DNA from: Metallyticus violacea
Taxonomy: Eukaryota; Arthropoda; Insecta; Mantodea; Metallyticidae
Assembly: GCA_030762175.1 (NCBI GenBank)
Contig: CM060843.1
Location: 30,264,001 to 30,328,000, forward strand
DNA: 64,000 nt
Reading direction: 5' to 3'
Of the stretch, positions 1 through 12,034 are shown piece after piece (positions within the stretch are counted from its first letter, which is position 1; every line of letters starts with the position of its first letter). The position numbers and the translations under genes are program-made. The notes under the pieces were generated by a model. The model was not told where the DNA came from and ran no database searches. It saw only the letters and a list, made by a program, of their open reading frames with translations.

Positions 1-1689
1 GTATAGATGCAAAAAGAATTTTCTGCGCCGCACTTTATTTTAATTTTGTTACTCTTTAGCGTAGAGTGAAAAAATGCAAACAGCATAAAAATAAATAACA
101 CATTTACTCTACAATACAGAAAAACAGATTGCCGTATTTCTCTTGTTATTTCTTCTATATGACATTATGCAAATCTGAGTTTTTAAAATAATTATTTAAT
201 AAAGAACCACAAAACAATTATTATATTATGTATCATTTTCATTTCATACAGTTATACATATTTATATGTTTTTATTTTAATCAAAAATGCATTACACACA
301 TATATGCGTGTATGAAAACTTTGGTTTCTCACAGGCAATTAGAGGTAGTATTAACTTTTTGAAGTATGCCCATAATACTTTTGATATTCCTCCTCTGCAG
401 TTAAATAGCAAATCAATAACTGACCATTAGTTTTATGCTAAGTAAGGGATGCAATCTGAAGGTCGGACCAATAATGCTTTCTCATCTGATCTTCGATACG
501 ATCCGTCGCCACTTCTTTGTGAACTTTCCATCCTAACGTTTTCAAAATAGAAACCATCTCTGTGATATCTTGCATTGATTAAGGGTTGGCCTTAAGGGCA
601 TGATTCCAGCACGTGTTCAAGAGTTTCAATCTCGTTGCATTCTTATTTAGGAGTTTAGAACATTTGAGTGTAGGAATTAGTTGTTAAACTTGCGAACGCA
701 TACAACAGCCTGGAAAAAAAACAAACAAAACAAAACAAAACCTGTCACCATAGTTAAATTATATCTGCTTTCTTCCTTAGCCATATTTAATTTTTTCTGT
801 TCTTCTTAGGTAATATTTTATTGCATTTATTATTTGAATAAATCAAAGAATTCATAATTAATAACTGCAATTATTTGCAAAATAAAAAATAAATGACGAA
901 CTAGCCAACTAGTGTGTGCAGTTGTCATAATGAATACGGTATTTCTTTATTAGACACAAGGCAGATATTCTGAGATAAATAATATTTGATACACCATAAG
1001 AAATCACGAGGGATTTTTTTTCCTTTCTCTATTTTATGTTATTGACACGTCCCTAGTCGCCATGCCGCTTTCACACCATCCTTGTCTAGTTCACGAGATA
1101 ACAATTGGTAGTATTTCTGAAAAGTGGAAGTAAAAAGGAAAACCGGTAGTTGCGTCACTGAACTAGAAGTAATTTGTTATATGGTTCCATTTATCGGATT
1201 TTCCATCAAGGCGGATCAAAGAGAGAGAGAATTGTTGCTTGTATTTTTGTCTGCACAACGTTACAATGAAAATATCTGCAATCTAATGAAAGACTATAGC
1301 AACAAAAGTTTTTTATTTCCCATAGCACGTTTAAACCTGAAATGAAAACACGCTGCAACAACGGAAAGGCTGAATCGATTTCTTCTAAAATTCTCTCAGA
1401 AGGAAAAGGTAAACTCCCTCCGCTGGGAAAGAGTGATTGCAGTTAGTAAAGCTGGGGATTTTACCTGAGAAAGATTATCTGCTATTGTTATATTTATAGC
1501 TCCATAAATTTCAATAATTGTTATATCATGCTAGGAACAGCACTATGCAAAATTTGAGCTGAATTGGAATGGTACATTTCATACATTTAAATTTTAATTA
1601 ATTTTAATACAGAATGGCCTCGACGTTGCATCTACTCTCATCGTAAGAAACCCGATCGATAATGCTCCATTTAATTGTTGGCTCTAGTT
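1..1689. other. AT-rich DNA, no gene recognised
   Basis: I see no coding signal here. The longest open frame is about 70 codons and matches no family I know. An A-rich stretch with repeated CAAAA units lies near 714-741. This is most likely ordinary intergenic or intronic sequence. Confidence 0.5.
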
Positions 1690-1945
1690 CTGATACTTCA
1701 TAAACCCCAAGGTCGCGGGATAATAACCCGGTCGGGATCAATGAATTTTAGGGTTTAAAAATCCTAAACTGACTTTCCTCTGAACAGAATTAGAATCATT
1801 GGTTCCGTGTGGTAGGTTTACGCAAGTAAAACAACTTAAGCCTGAAAGAAAAGATCTCCTAGCAAACTTTATCGGCCGTTTCATACACTGAATTGAATGG
1901 GACGCTAATGACATGAGATATTAAAGCGCATCCTTAAATGAATCA
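1690..1945 (+). repeat. SINE family B, old diverged copy
   Basis: The order of landmarks matches the better-preserved family B copies at 24.1 and 52.6 kb: a tRNA-like B box with CGGG, a segment reading AAAAATCCTAA, a segment AAGCCTGAAAGAA, and a tail GAATTGAATGGGACGCTAAT. Many substitutions and small indels mark it as the oldest copy in the window. The tRNA-like head is incomplete. Confidence 0.75.
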
Positions 1946-4141
1946 ATTTTGTTTTTAACAGTTAAACCATCGTTTAGAATAATTTCTTTAACATTTGACA
2001 CTTGTACCGCTCTCAACGAATATGATTGAATCTAAACAACATAAAGGTTCCATTTTTTCCCACCAAATGCCCATATCGTCTACAGCCTTTGAACCAAATT
2101 TTATTGCTCTTATGAAGAGATGTTACCACATTGTAGGAACTGCAACTGATGCTGCTGAAAATAGCATGGTCTAAAATGTGCTTCATGTAACGAGGTCTGC
2201 GGCAGAGTGGGAATCCCGGTCATGACAATACAGAACTGCTTTCAACAGAGATACTTCATTTACTAATGGTATATTCTACAAGACGTTGCGAAGTCTGGAG
2301 TTTTAATTTTGAGCAATTTGTTAGTGTGCTCCAGTGGAATGTGACGCCTCAGTAGATGCTTTTATGCAAAAACTGTCTGGGAAAGGCCACATCATTCCGC
2401 TTGCTGGTCAGGAACGAGTTCCCCGCGAAGCTACGAAGGACTTTCATTCGCGTGAGTGACAACAAGCATGCGTTTTTTTTTCAAATACTTTTTTTCCATT
2501 TTTTACAGTACTTTATGTATAATCCGTTATATAGTACTATAGTAAAACGTATGTAGATAGCTCGTATTGTAACTCTAAAATGTTATCTTTTAACAAGAAC
2601 GATAAAGTATTAAGCAGATTTCGGAACCAGGTTCTGAGGACCAATTTAGGCAGACTTGCTAAAATGCTTTTATTTCGTGGTTTGCAGCAGTCCATTGTTC
2701 TTCACGTACCCCTAGAAACACTTTCAACTCAGCTTGTACCCCCAGAGTTATGCTTAATTCAAATTATGCATTACTATAACTAAATAAGTTAAATTATCGA
2801 TACATTGTTTAAAACCCAGTTTTAAACTATAAACAGTAGAAGTATAGAGTAAGTAAATAAAGAAACTACGTTGTCATAAAAATTATCTGAATAATTAACT
2901 GCATTTTCCTTAAACTTGCCATAAGGATGGTGTCATAAAATTATCTGGACAAATAAAGCAGAGGAAAAAAGGTGTATCATACAAATACATATTTAATGTA
3001 ACATTAATTGTAATATATGTATTTTCAAACTTTTTTTACAAACTCGCTTTCTTGTCTGTTCGGGTGGAATTTTGTAATTAATTTTTCATGCATTTCTAAA
3101 TGAGATAGAGACTTGAAAATTTGCGCATAGGCCAAAAATGGATGACAATACAATATAATAGGTAATTATCATGGTTCAATGGTTCCATGGTTCAAAAATA
3201 TGGTTCCGCAGTTTTGAAAATAAAGCAGTGCAATATAAAACACGAAAGTTTTAAAAAATGTAAGATTGAATAGTTAGAACACATTTCTGCAGTTTCGAAC
3301 ACATAAAAATATAACATTTATGATAATATTTATTTAAAAATAAGAACAGTTGCTATGATGACTGTATTATATTTATCAATACAATAAATAAATTATATTA
3401 TAACTTGATTAATATTTAATTTCAATGTTTTATTTGAATCTAAAATGATTAGAATTCTTTTTATATTTTCGATTTGCTCATAGATGATTCAACACTACTT
3501 TCACTAATGTCCCGTGGTGGAACAGACGCTATCGTCGGTAATGAATCACTACCGCCAATTTCAATTTTTCACTCATTTTACATTTCCATTTTAATAACGA
3601 GCTTATCCGTGTTGTAAGAAAAGTTAAAACATTTAGCAAGTATAAAGAATGAGATGCGGTCTTGAAGTAAAATGCCGAATCTAAACACAACAGTCACCAC
3701 ATATTATTGAAAAATGTTAAATCAGTAACGTACACTCTTTGGAAAAAGCAATCTCCTGAATATGAACATTCTTCTCCGTCCTACTCGTTAAGGCGCGCGG
3801 TATCCAACATAGCTGTTTAGCCAATGCAGCAGTTGTGTTACATGGCATGGACTAAAGACGCTGACAGTGTGTGTTCCTTAGCTCTGTGGCAGAGGGTGCA
3901 GTGATGCCATAGTTAAGAGCACAGGGTCGCCTATCGGCATGAAGCACTCTTTTTTTAAACAAACCTTTGTAACATATTATATCAAATTAGTTTAATATTG
4001 TTTCCCATACACAGCAAGCTTTAAAGTTGACATATTACGCAAGTGTGAATATTCTTATCCTGCGGCAAACATGCATTTTGCAGCCGATGCTTACACCGCC
4101 TTTACCAGCCCATCCCAGTAAGGCTATGATATTGTTCTTTG
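1946..4141. other. No gene recognised
   Basis: AT-rich sequence with scattered stop codons in all frames. The part at 3740-3960 is slightly richer in GC but gives no recognisable protein or RNA. Confidence 0.45.
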
Positions 4142-4310
4142 TTAATGTGCTCTGCTAGCCCAACGATTAACATGCTAGTGAAGGTCCGAGTTCAAATCAC
4201 GGCAAGGATACATACATTTTTATTATTTTCTATTTAGGTTTCGAGAACGTTCTAGAAAAGCATGTTTTCTGTCTGAATGTCTAGAACATTCTAGACATTG
4301 AATTTGCCTG
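4142..4310 (+). repeat. tRNA-like head, possible SINE
   Basis: A tRNA-like promoter pair is visible. An A-box-like segment (TGCTCTGCTAGCCCAACG) is followed about 45 bases later by a B-box-like GAGTTCAAATC. The cloverleaf does not close as a real tRNA would, so this is better read as a SINE head. The body downstream contains the heat-shock-element-like motifs listed separately. No second copy of this body was found in the window. Confidence 0.4.
4245..4296. promoter_or_regulatory. Heat-shock-element-like repeats
   Basis: Positions 4245-4257 read GAAcgTTCtaGAA, a perfect three-unit match to the nGAAnnTTCnnGAAn consensus bound by heat shock factor. A second block at 4284-4296 reads GAAcaTTCtaGAc, with one mismatch in the third unit. 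The blocks start 39 bases apart. Whether they act is unknown; no promoter or gene is evident beside them. Confidence 0.35.
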
Positions 4311-5870
4311 TAAATACGAGATTTCGGCCTCACGTATTCGTACCATAACCGCATTTGTAGACCCTCAGAACTGTTTATTATCTTTTTTTTATATGTAAGA
4401 ATATCTCTAAAGGTTAAAATATCACATAATTAAACTCATTAAACGATTAATGCCTTATGTTTGTAATTTCTCATTAATGCAATGTTATACACATTTATTT
4501 TTTATATTCAATAAAAATAACAATTTTTGTTTGCAACGGATCCGTTGAACTCGCTTCAACCTCGTTGAATTTCTTGCAGGAGGACACCTTGAAGAATGTA
4601 TAAGAGATGAGACCACAAACCCGTAGGATTTTAAACGAAAGATACAAATCTCTTCTCGTGCCGTGACTTCTGCCGTTTCCTCATCGGCACGGACTACATT
4701 CCCACCAGTGTCTGCAGCTGTAAGGACGCAACTTAGAGAATATGCGGTGATATCCACATCCACGGGTTTGTCATTATAGCCAACGATTCGTATATTACTA
4801 ACGTGAATATAACCTTTTTCTTGGCCCATTCAAGTGTTGATAATGTCACTATGGATGATGTATTCTAAATATTTTCAAATGAATAAACTGCTGTATAACC
4901 CTACACTCTGTGTTATTTAAATGTATCTTCTATGATATGTCCATTTATTATTCCGAATGAAATAAAAGAAATTAATTTGAGGAATTGGTGATAGCTTGCA
5001 TATTTACATAGATACATTACCGGAACTATAAGAAGCAATTCACTCAAAACAGTCCTACGACAGAAGCAATGTGAAGAAACCGTGAAACCAGGAAAAATTA
5101 TAACAAAACAGATCGACAGCACATATGTAACAAAATTCCTAACATTAACGTTGACTATGTCGATGAACAACCATGATTTTGCCTGCCATACCAATGAACA
5201 TTTTCTGCATGCCACGTTGCAGTTGCTGAACATTTCTGAACTATTTAGCTCAAATAGCGCATGATCTGTCTACTTTTCTATAAATGTTTAATATGATAGC
5301 ATCAGATATTTCATCAGAAAACTGAGCTGAGCTAAAATACCTGAATATCACGTTTTATGCTCTCTATTTTCATTATATGGCACGAAAATTTACGGTCGCT
5401 ATGGGCATAACGTTTTGAACAATCATTGGTTAAACGTTTTTCCAATAGAGCTTGCAGCAGAAATAACTTTTAATTTCCTCGCTAGTCCTTGCAAACTGAA
5501 AATTCTAACTTGACACTGCCTTCCATTCCAGAAGAAAAGTCAACAGTGAGGCGTTAATACTGTGGCACAATAATGACGCCTGCCGCGGGCGACATGCTTG
5601 CCTAGCATGGTGCTGTTCAGCTTTCATAAGGATAACGAGTGTCTCGACAGTGTCACATCTAGTAATTGTCTTAACAAGGCACCTGAAAAAGCACTTTAAC
5701 GGGACACTCCAGCTACAAAATAAATGTTGATTTTTTGTGAATGCTTAATTAAAAGTTTAAAAATAATGTATCTGGTATTTAGGCAATAGTATTTTAAGAT
5801 TATCCTTTGAGTTTTCTCGTGGCATGACAAAAACACGAAAAGAAAGAGTTAATTAAAGAAATCGCATTTT
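4311..5870. other. No gene recognised; one 114-codon frame
   Basis: A minus-strand open frame at 4485-4829 codes for 114 residues with a fairly ordinary composition, starting MGQEKGYIHVSN. I do not recognise it, and there is no second exon, repeat or domain to support it. The rest is AT-rich and noncoding by eye. Confidence 0.35.
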
Positions 5871-7143
5871 TTAACTATATGTAATAATTTTCTTAGAAGA
5901 GCTTTGAACCGTAATTTCCTCTGTATCAAGGAGTTCGTCAGGTGTGCTATCAGAATATAACTTCTGAAAATATTCAAACACAACAGAACGAATATCCATT
6001 TGGCTACTTACAGAACCATGGGAGTCATTGTGAATGCTATGAATATATTTACGCTTGGCACGTCGTTGTTCACGGACATGATATATGGACGGAGATTCCA
6101 TATTAATGAACGAAGCTCGGGAACGCACCTGAGTGCCCCTGAAATCGTCCAGTTGAAGTGTAAGAATCCGATCTTTAATTCTTTTTATTTCAATACTACA
6201 ATGTGTATCAAAAACAGGGCGACTGTACAAATTTCGCAATACCCCATAAAGAAACTGTCGATAACACTGTTTTCTGCGGTATCTATCACCAGACACATAT
6301 AGAAGAAACCGTTTTATATTTGTTTTGATGACAAGCCACCATTCCAGTTTAGTAGAGTAAAATCGTTGCTGATAAGTCCAACAACGCCACCGCTCTGCAA
6401 AGAGTTCCTGAACATCTTTGTCAGAAAGAATCTGCACATTAAGCTTCCAGTAACCACGACCATATGATGAAGAGGACGCAGGTAGCGTAATGGAAGTAAG
6501 ATATCCCAATGATCAGAGAGCTCTGTCGGACATTATCCACAGTACTAATACAAAGAGCGCGATCAACATAAATGCGATCGAGTAGTGCTCCCGAGAGATT
6601 GCGTTGAAATGTGTAAAGCGGACGGTCACGATTCACGACTTCCCATGTATTGCGTAACTGAAGTCGATGAACTAAATCTACAAATGCAGGACAAGGCAAG
6701 TAAACCCCTGTGCCACCTTTAGGAGATAAAACAGTATTAAAATCGCCACCTAATAACACATGAGGAGAATTAGAAAACAAAGAACCTACTTCTTCAGCAA
6801 AAAATTTTTGTCTTTCCTTCCGCATATGGGTGTCAGAAGGACCATACACATTTATAATGTTGAGATTCCCTAGGATAAGGCTGATACCCCTCAAATTTGC
6901 AGTCATACGCACATCCGTATATTGCAAGTGATCTTTAAGCAATATGGCAGTACCACGGGTAACAAAATCAGTATTAATTTCAGAATTATATCCATATAAG
7001 CGAGTTATAAACGGACAATTTACCTCCTAAAGAAGAGCATTGTCAATTTCCAGGGAATGAAAAGTTTTTGCAAGAAGACGAAAATTTTCAGGTGTTTGGA
7101 TATTACTAATATTCAGGGTAAGAATTTTATATACCTGTGACAT
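5871..7143 (-). pseudogene. LINE ORF2 N-terminal part (APE endonuclease), broken
   Basis: The protein starts MSQVYKILTLNISNIQT, the usual opening of an apurinic-type endonuclease in LINE ORF2, which nicks target DNA to prime reverse transcription. An in-frame TAG at about codon 39 sits where a CAG would be expected. The frame continues from 6942 through NVYGPSDTH and the metal-site motif GGDFNTVL (near 6750) to LDRIYVDRALC. A frameshift in the 6440-6510 overlap moves reading to the frame that runs to 5871, covering the end of the endonuclease and the following linker. The reverse transcriptase and C-terminal domain are absent. Confidence 0.82.
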
Positions 7144-7208
7144 AAAGAGGTATAAGTTAGCCCAATAACGATTAAAAGAATAAACAGCTGGTGGACAGTA
7201 ATAAGAAA

Positions 7209-8335
7209 TTATTCACCAAGCGGGAGTTCTAAGGCTGCATGAGGCGTGTCCTCCGACACAGGCTCAGTAGAACTTTCAGATAACGGCCGAGATTTCCCAG
7301 CTTTGTCACTGTTAACATGACGTTTAGAAGACAAGCCACCTGTAATCGCGGATCTCGAGGTGAAATCGCCGGTTTATTATTGAGTAAAGTCAGAGCATCC
7401 AAGTCTTGCAAAGGTGTCGCCGTAGATTGGGATCTTTGGCGTACTTTTTGTTTCTTTGCCTTTGGTCCTATGTTTATCTCCTCTGCATATAATGGTACAG
7501 TAGCTACCTGGTCAGTGTTACTATTAGGTGGGGATAAGGGAGGTATGTCATGCCGTTGCGACAACAGCAAGGTCGGATTCATAGGTTCCAAGGGAGAGAC
7601 GGGCTGTTAGGAGGGCTCGGAAGGGGGGAGAGCGTCTGCCTGCTGATCAGGTTGAATGGGGCTAGAAGCAGAAGTTTCCTGAGGGGTAATAATATTTTCC
7701 TGAGAGAATAGTTCACTCCTTAATGTTGGACGAGGTACTTGTGGGATCTTTGAAGTAAATTTCTTGTAAGGACAACAATCACGGAAATGAGTGGTTTCTC
7801 CACACGTATTACACGTGGGTGGTTGCCCTGCGTAACTAATGTAAGCCTCGTGACCAGCAATCATCAAATTAGATGGAATAGGTTTTTTCAAACCAATTTG
7901 AATAGAACGAATTCCATTTTGCACTCGATACTTATAGCCGAGAGACAAATGTTCATTTTCAGTTTTAATTACAGAGCCGTATACGTGTAATGCTTGGCGT
8001 ATTTTACCATTTGATAATTCCGGGGGTAAATTAAACACACGGGCACGGGTATATTCTGCACTGGCATCACTAATTGTTACGGAAGTCACAGATCCGCCTT
8101 CAGTTACAAAGGGAGTTGTGCCCTGATGTACATTTAACAACTGTTCGAAAATCACTCTACTGTGAAACTTGATAAATACTGCATTTTGCTCATTAATTAA
8201 TTGAAGTGTGTCTAATTGATCCTCGGCTATACGTAGGGTGGTATCCAACCAGAGGTGTATATCTAATGGCGTAGGCCGAGGCTTACTTTTATCGAAGGCA
8301 GCTTTCAAAGTGTTTACTCGTGTGATCTTGTTCAT
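7209..8335 (-). pseudogene. LINE ORF1 (gag-like, CCHC zinc knuckle), broken
   Basis: This encodes the RNA-binding ORF1 protein of the LINE. The first 242 residues are open. A zinc knuckle of the form C-x2-C-x4-H-x4-C lies at residues 175-188, preceded by a basic segment with GYKYRVQNGIRSIQIGLK that is typical of gag-like ORF1 proteins of arthropod LINEs. A TAA at about 7606 ends the frame, but the same frame resumes at once for another 120 codons of proline- and serine-rich C-terminal tail. A frameshift near 7320 then leads to a terminal segment ending ELPLGE and a stop at 7209. The start at 8335 is the first ATG and suits the domain order. Confidence 0.8.
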
Positions 8336-9503
8336 AATTAAAATTGGCTAAACAACTATGAAAGTGTCGCAAAGGAAATGTGAAGAAAAAATTTAACTAA
8401 GAAGAAATTGACAAAAACCGAATAGCACAAAACGAAACGCAGTCAACTGTTACGTCTGTACTCCACGCCACTCTGCAGCGGACTGTATGGACACACTCGC
8501 CGATCTCAAGGCGCCAGATATGCCATTACGCTGTAAACGGCTAGGAATATGCATTCAATTGAAAACGGTACTTGCTGTCAAAAAGAAATACCGCATATAG
8601 AAACACGTGTTTTTACAGAAACCAAAATTTAGCTGTTTCAAAGGGGGGGCCCCATATATTTGCAGAAATGTGCTTTATCACAAGAATATAGTGAAAGGCA
8701 GATGTCTCTTTTCCGTAGCTTGGGAATAGAAAATGTTTCCTGGTAAAACGCCAAAACTTCAACTAATCAACATATGTCAAAAATCCGAAGAAAAAAGCAA
8801 ACTTGTAATAAATCATGCACTTGTGTGATCCAATAATATTCTAGAAGGAACCAAGTTTAATAATAATCAAAGGAATTAAATTTTCGCGAGGGAGACGCGA
8901 GTTCGCATAAGACAATTAATATAAACTATGAGAAGTTAAGTTTTTAAGCATTCGGGAGAGGAAACAGTCATAACAGTAACAGTAAGATTCGTGACATTGC
9001 AGTAAGAGAGTGACAGTAGTAACAGCATGAACGTTAGTAGCAAGAATGGCAATTAGTCTGTATCCGCACCAGTCAGCAGTTATTCAGTGTCATAGCAGAA
9101 TAATTAAACCGTCGCGAAGAGTCAAAGTAAATCGTTCGGTCAGTGAGAGTCTGCCAGGCAGTGCAAGCGTAATAGTAAGAATAGTCACAATTGTGTTAAA
9201 GTGAATAACTGCGCGAATGAATACAGCGAATTATAATCCGCCGAAGCACAGCATCTTCCAGAACCTTCCAAGTTGTCAGACAAATTAAATGTCCGACCAC
9301 AACCGAGCTTCATTATTACAGTGAACAATTCCCTTCCTCCTTAATGACATTGCGTCATTAAAAACAGTCCAAAATTTCCCTGAGACCCCTATCCTCTGCT
9401 TGGAACCAGAGAGTTAGGAAGCATTAAACTCATGACTCGGAGAGCCGAGGCAAGACAAGAAGAGCATCTAATTGTCTGATTAAAATAGATAATAACAAAT
9501 AAA

Positions 9504-9504
<1 letters not shown>
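8336..9504. other. LINE 5' flank and LTR-like block
   Basis: The first hundred or so bases may be the LINE 5' untranslated region. From about 8880 to 9440 the sequence is rich in CAGT and AGTAA motifs and contains GCGAGTTCGCA, also found (as CGCGAGTTCGCA) in the LTR-like block at 51.7 kb. No open frame, primer-binding site or duplicated end could be seen, so an LTR origin is only a guess. Confidence 0.25.

Positions 9505-9554
<50 letters not shown>
9505..9554. repeat. (CA)n microsatellite
   Basis: About 25 uninterrupted CA units, followed by ATAATTCC. Confidence 0.97.
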
Positions 9555-9556
<2 letters not shown>

Positions 9557-10066
9557 AATTCCGTTTCCAGCTCTTAAGAAATCTTTTTCACTTTTACTAA
9601 CCTTTTCATAAAATATATAGAGCTATTACCTCAAGTATCAATACTGTACTGAAACGTGGTAATTTTACATGGAATTTCCACCTGTGGCACAAATAGGCAG
9701 CATAAAAGAATTAGAATAGCGAATAACGGGTATTTAACGCAAGCTTACTGAGCCCGAAAGTTCATGCTCTAACAACAGTACTATTATGCTTGAAAAGATG
9801 TCCTTAAAAGCTGAATATATACAATAAAATGTGAAAGAATATATCGCATATTCCATGATAGTAGTGACGTCAATTAGTATATACTTATATTATTCCTTAG
9901 AACTTGAAACTGTAGCGATTTCGTTGCCAAAGTTTAATGATGACTTGCTGTTTATAATCAACACTTAACACAACTTTCAAAAAGTTACTGCTTCTGTTGT
10001 TCCTTAAAACACTTTCGTAAAGTGAAAACTTCCCTCTACGTTATAAGGGTTATTGGGCTGTATGTA

Positions 10067-10163
10067 TCCTTTCCCAATATATCATTTCATTTCATGTATC
10101 ATCAATGTTCACCGCCTGTGGTGCCTCAGCAGTAAAAACGGGCGTTAAACACCATTAAAAAAA
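10067..10163 (+). repeat. SINE family A, 3' fragment
   Basis: Matches the 3' third of family A: CCTTTCCCAAT, a CATGTATCATCA segment, CCGCCTGTGGTGCCTCAG, and GGGCGTTAAACACC before an A-run. The tRNA-like head is missing, as in a 5'-truncated retroposed copy. Confidence 0.85.
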
Positions 10164-10619
10164 AGGGTTGTATGTATCGAAAGGTGAGTTTCTTAGTGTG
10201 GTAGTTTCCTCCAAGAATGTCTCGATTATCGCAATATTTGTTGATAACCAAAATATTTTGAAACTATGTTATTTACTTTTTGTTCTATACTACCGTAAAC
10301 AAAAGTCATATCATATTTCATTTCGTCAAAATTGTTACCGACACATTTAAGGGAGTTTCACAACTTCAAGTGAGAAAAGAAATCAGTATTAAAATATTAT
10401 AATATAATAAGTCCACCCCATTATTTTATTAATTAAACCAATTTCACGGGTATGGTATACTTCGTATATATATTATAATAGACATTGGTGTGATATTATA
10501 ATTGATCTTGGCAAACAAGAAAAATTTGCAGATATAAAAACAACACCCCCTTCCAGATCCTGCATCTTGAATTGTTTTATTAATGCATCCTTGCTGGTTT
10601 CAATAATGTGTTTCAAAAT

Positions 10620-10915
10620 GTTTATTTATTGCTACTGACTGCATTGGTCTTCTCGGGACCTCTGTAGATTGTGGAAGAAAGAAGGTGTGTCTGTCTGTAG
10701 GGACGAATGAAATAAAATGAATTAATGATAGGTACAAGAGCTGTAATCCTTGGAGCCTTAAAACTATCTGGCATTCGCCTTCTCAGGGTAAGGAAAAAAT
10801 CCGAAAAAAACCATACCCCACAGCTTTACCCGTCCTGGATTCGATCGCAGCATCTCCGGGTTAGTACCGGATTTAATAGTTGCAACACTACCACCTGACC
10901 ACCGAGGCGGTCTAA
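10620..10915 (-). repeat. tRNA-derived SINE, family E
   Basis: On the minus strand the head reads CCGCCTCGGTGGTCAGGTGG (A box) and, about 60 bases on, GCGATCGAATCCAGGACGGG (B box). The body runs to about 10620 with TTACCCTGAGAAGGCGAATG and a tail containing TTATTTCATTCGTCCC. It is a single copy in this window, so the 3' limit is approximate. Confidence 0.6.
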
Positions 10916-11059
10916 ATGAACATCCCTTTCAACTGGAAGAAATTGTAAGACCGCATCAATATAAGGTGGTGCAGGTGAAAGTGTATTACGTATTATTGAT
11001 CTAAGCAATTAAACTCTAAATTTGGATTTAAAACAAGTTTCTTTGTAGAGGCTATTAAT

Positions 11060-11370
11060 AGACCTTCTTCTTCACTCTACAGCCCGGAGTAGGCCTTGGC
11101 CAGCCCCAGCGGTCTCTGTTTCCTCTACCTCCGTCTCAAGACTTCGTTTGTAGAGGGCAGTATAGCAGGGAGGCATGCGATCAGCAGATCACCTATTAAG
11201 TGGCTCCCTGGATGGAAGACGCCATCTTCCCAGTTGACCTCATGAGGCAGTGTGGATTCCGTTCCAGGCCCCCCAACTCAGAAAATTTTCCAAGTAGGTA
11301 CCGGGAATCAAACCCAGCCCTCCCCGCCAGCAGTTCGCAACAGTAATCACTAGACTAGGGAGGTGGTCCT
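11060..11370 (-). repeat. tRNA-derived SINE, family C
   Basis: On the minus strand the head reads CTAGTCTAGTGATTACTGTT and GGGTTTGATTCCCGG, a good A-box and B-box pair. The body shows GGGGGGCCTGGAACGG and AACTGGGAAGATGGCGTC. The order of segments matches the copy at 45.1 kb, though the two are well diverged. Confidence 0.65.
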
Positions 11371-12034
11371 ATTAATCTACCTACCAATAGGAAAGAATTG
11401 TAATTAGTGTCAGTAACACCATGAAAACTAGAGATAGACATTATATGAATAAGGCCAGGAAACAAAAATAGCCGATTGTGTTTAAATAATACAGAAGATC
11501 ACGATAAGTTCAAACAGTCTATTAGCACTGAATTACAGTTACGTTATTGGTAGTTTATAATTTTCAAACATTAAGAAGTTCATGTACGGCCTTTGTTTTC
11601 GTATTTAAAATATGAACTGTTAAATTTGCAATAAAACGGTTCTCCGTTACAATAATTGAATCCGAGATGTTTAGCTACCAAACATTTATATCACCTTTCT
11701 AAGGAATTCCACAGGTTTGTTACAAATCTATCTGTCGTTTATTGTAAACATCCTGCCTACATCTTATGCAATATAATTTTATCGGGCAATGAATTTGCGA
11801 AGAAGATTTTTACCGTTATGTTATTAATTTTTGTAATGAAATATCAGATGATAAATATTCTTTTCCAGGTCATGAAATAATTGGCTAACCTACTCTCTAA
11901 ACACTGCGGCAGTTGTTTTTGAGCAGAGTCATTATTTGGGAGATTTTTGGTTAGATCCTCTTATACGTTTTGCTATTACTATTTTCAATATTTTCTCAAG
12001 ACCACAGTCTTCTTACATACTACGTTATTATCTA

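Larger units (their letters stand above)
5871..8335 (-). mobile_element. APE-type LINE, 5' half only
   Basis: Read on the minus strand, the element has ORF1 (8335 to 7209), a gap of about 65 bases, and ORF2 (7143 to 5871). ORF2 covers the apurinic-type endonuclease and the linker after it, then stops before any reverse transcriptase. LINE insertions are normally truncated at the 5' end, so keeping the 5' half and losing the 3' half points to later deletion or rearrangement. The frames carry few stops and shifts, so the insertion is moderately old. The clade (L1/Tx1-like, I-like or other) cannot be fixed without the reverse transcriptase. Confidence 0.85.

Noticed and set aside
4485..4829. 114-codon minus-strand frame as a host gene
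   Set aside because: No recognised domain, no repeat or splice context that I could confirm, and frames of this length are expected by chance in 64 kb.
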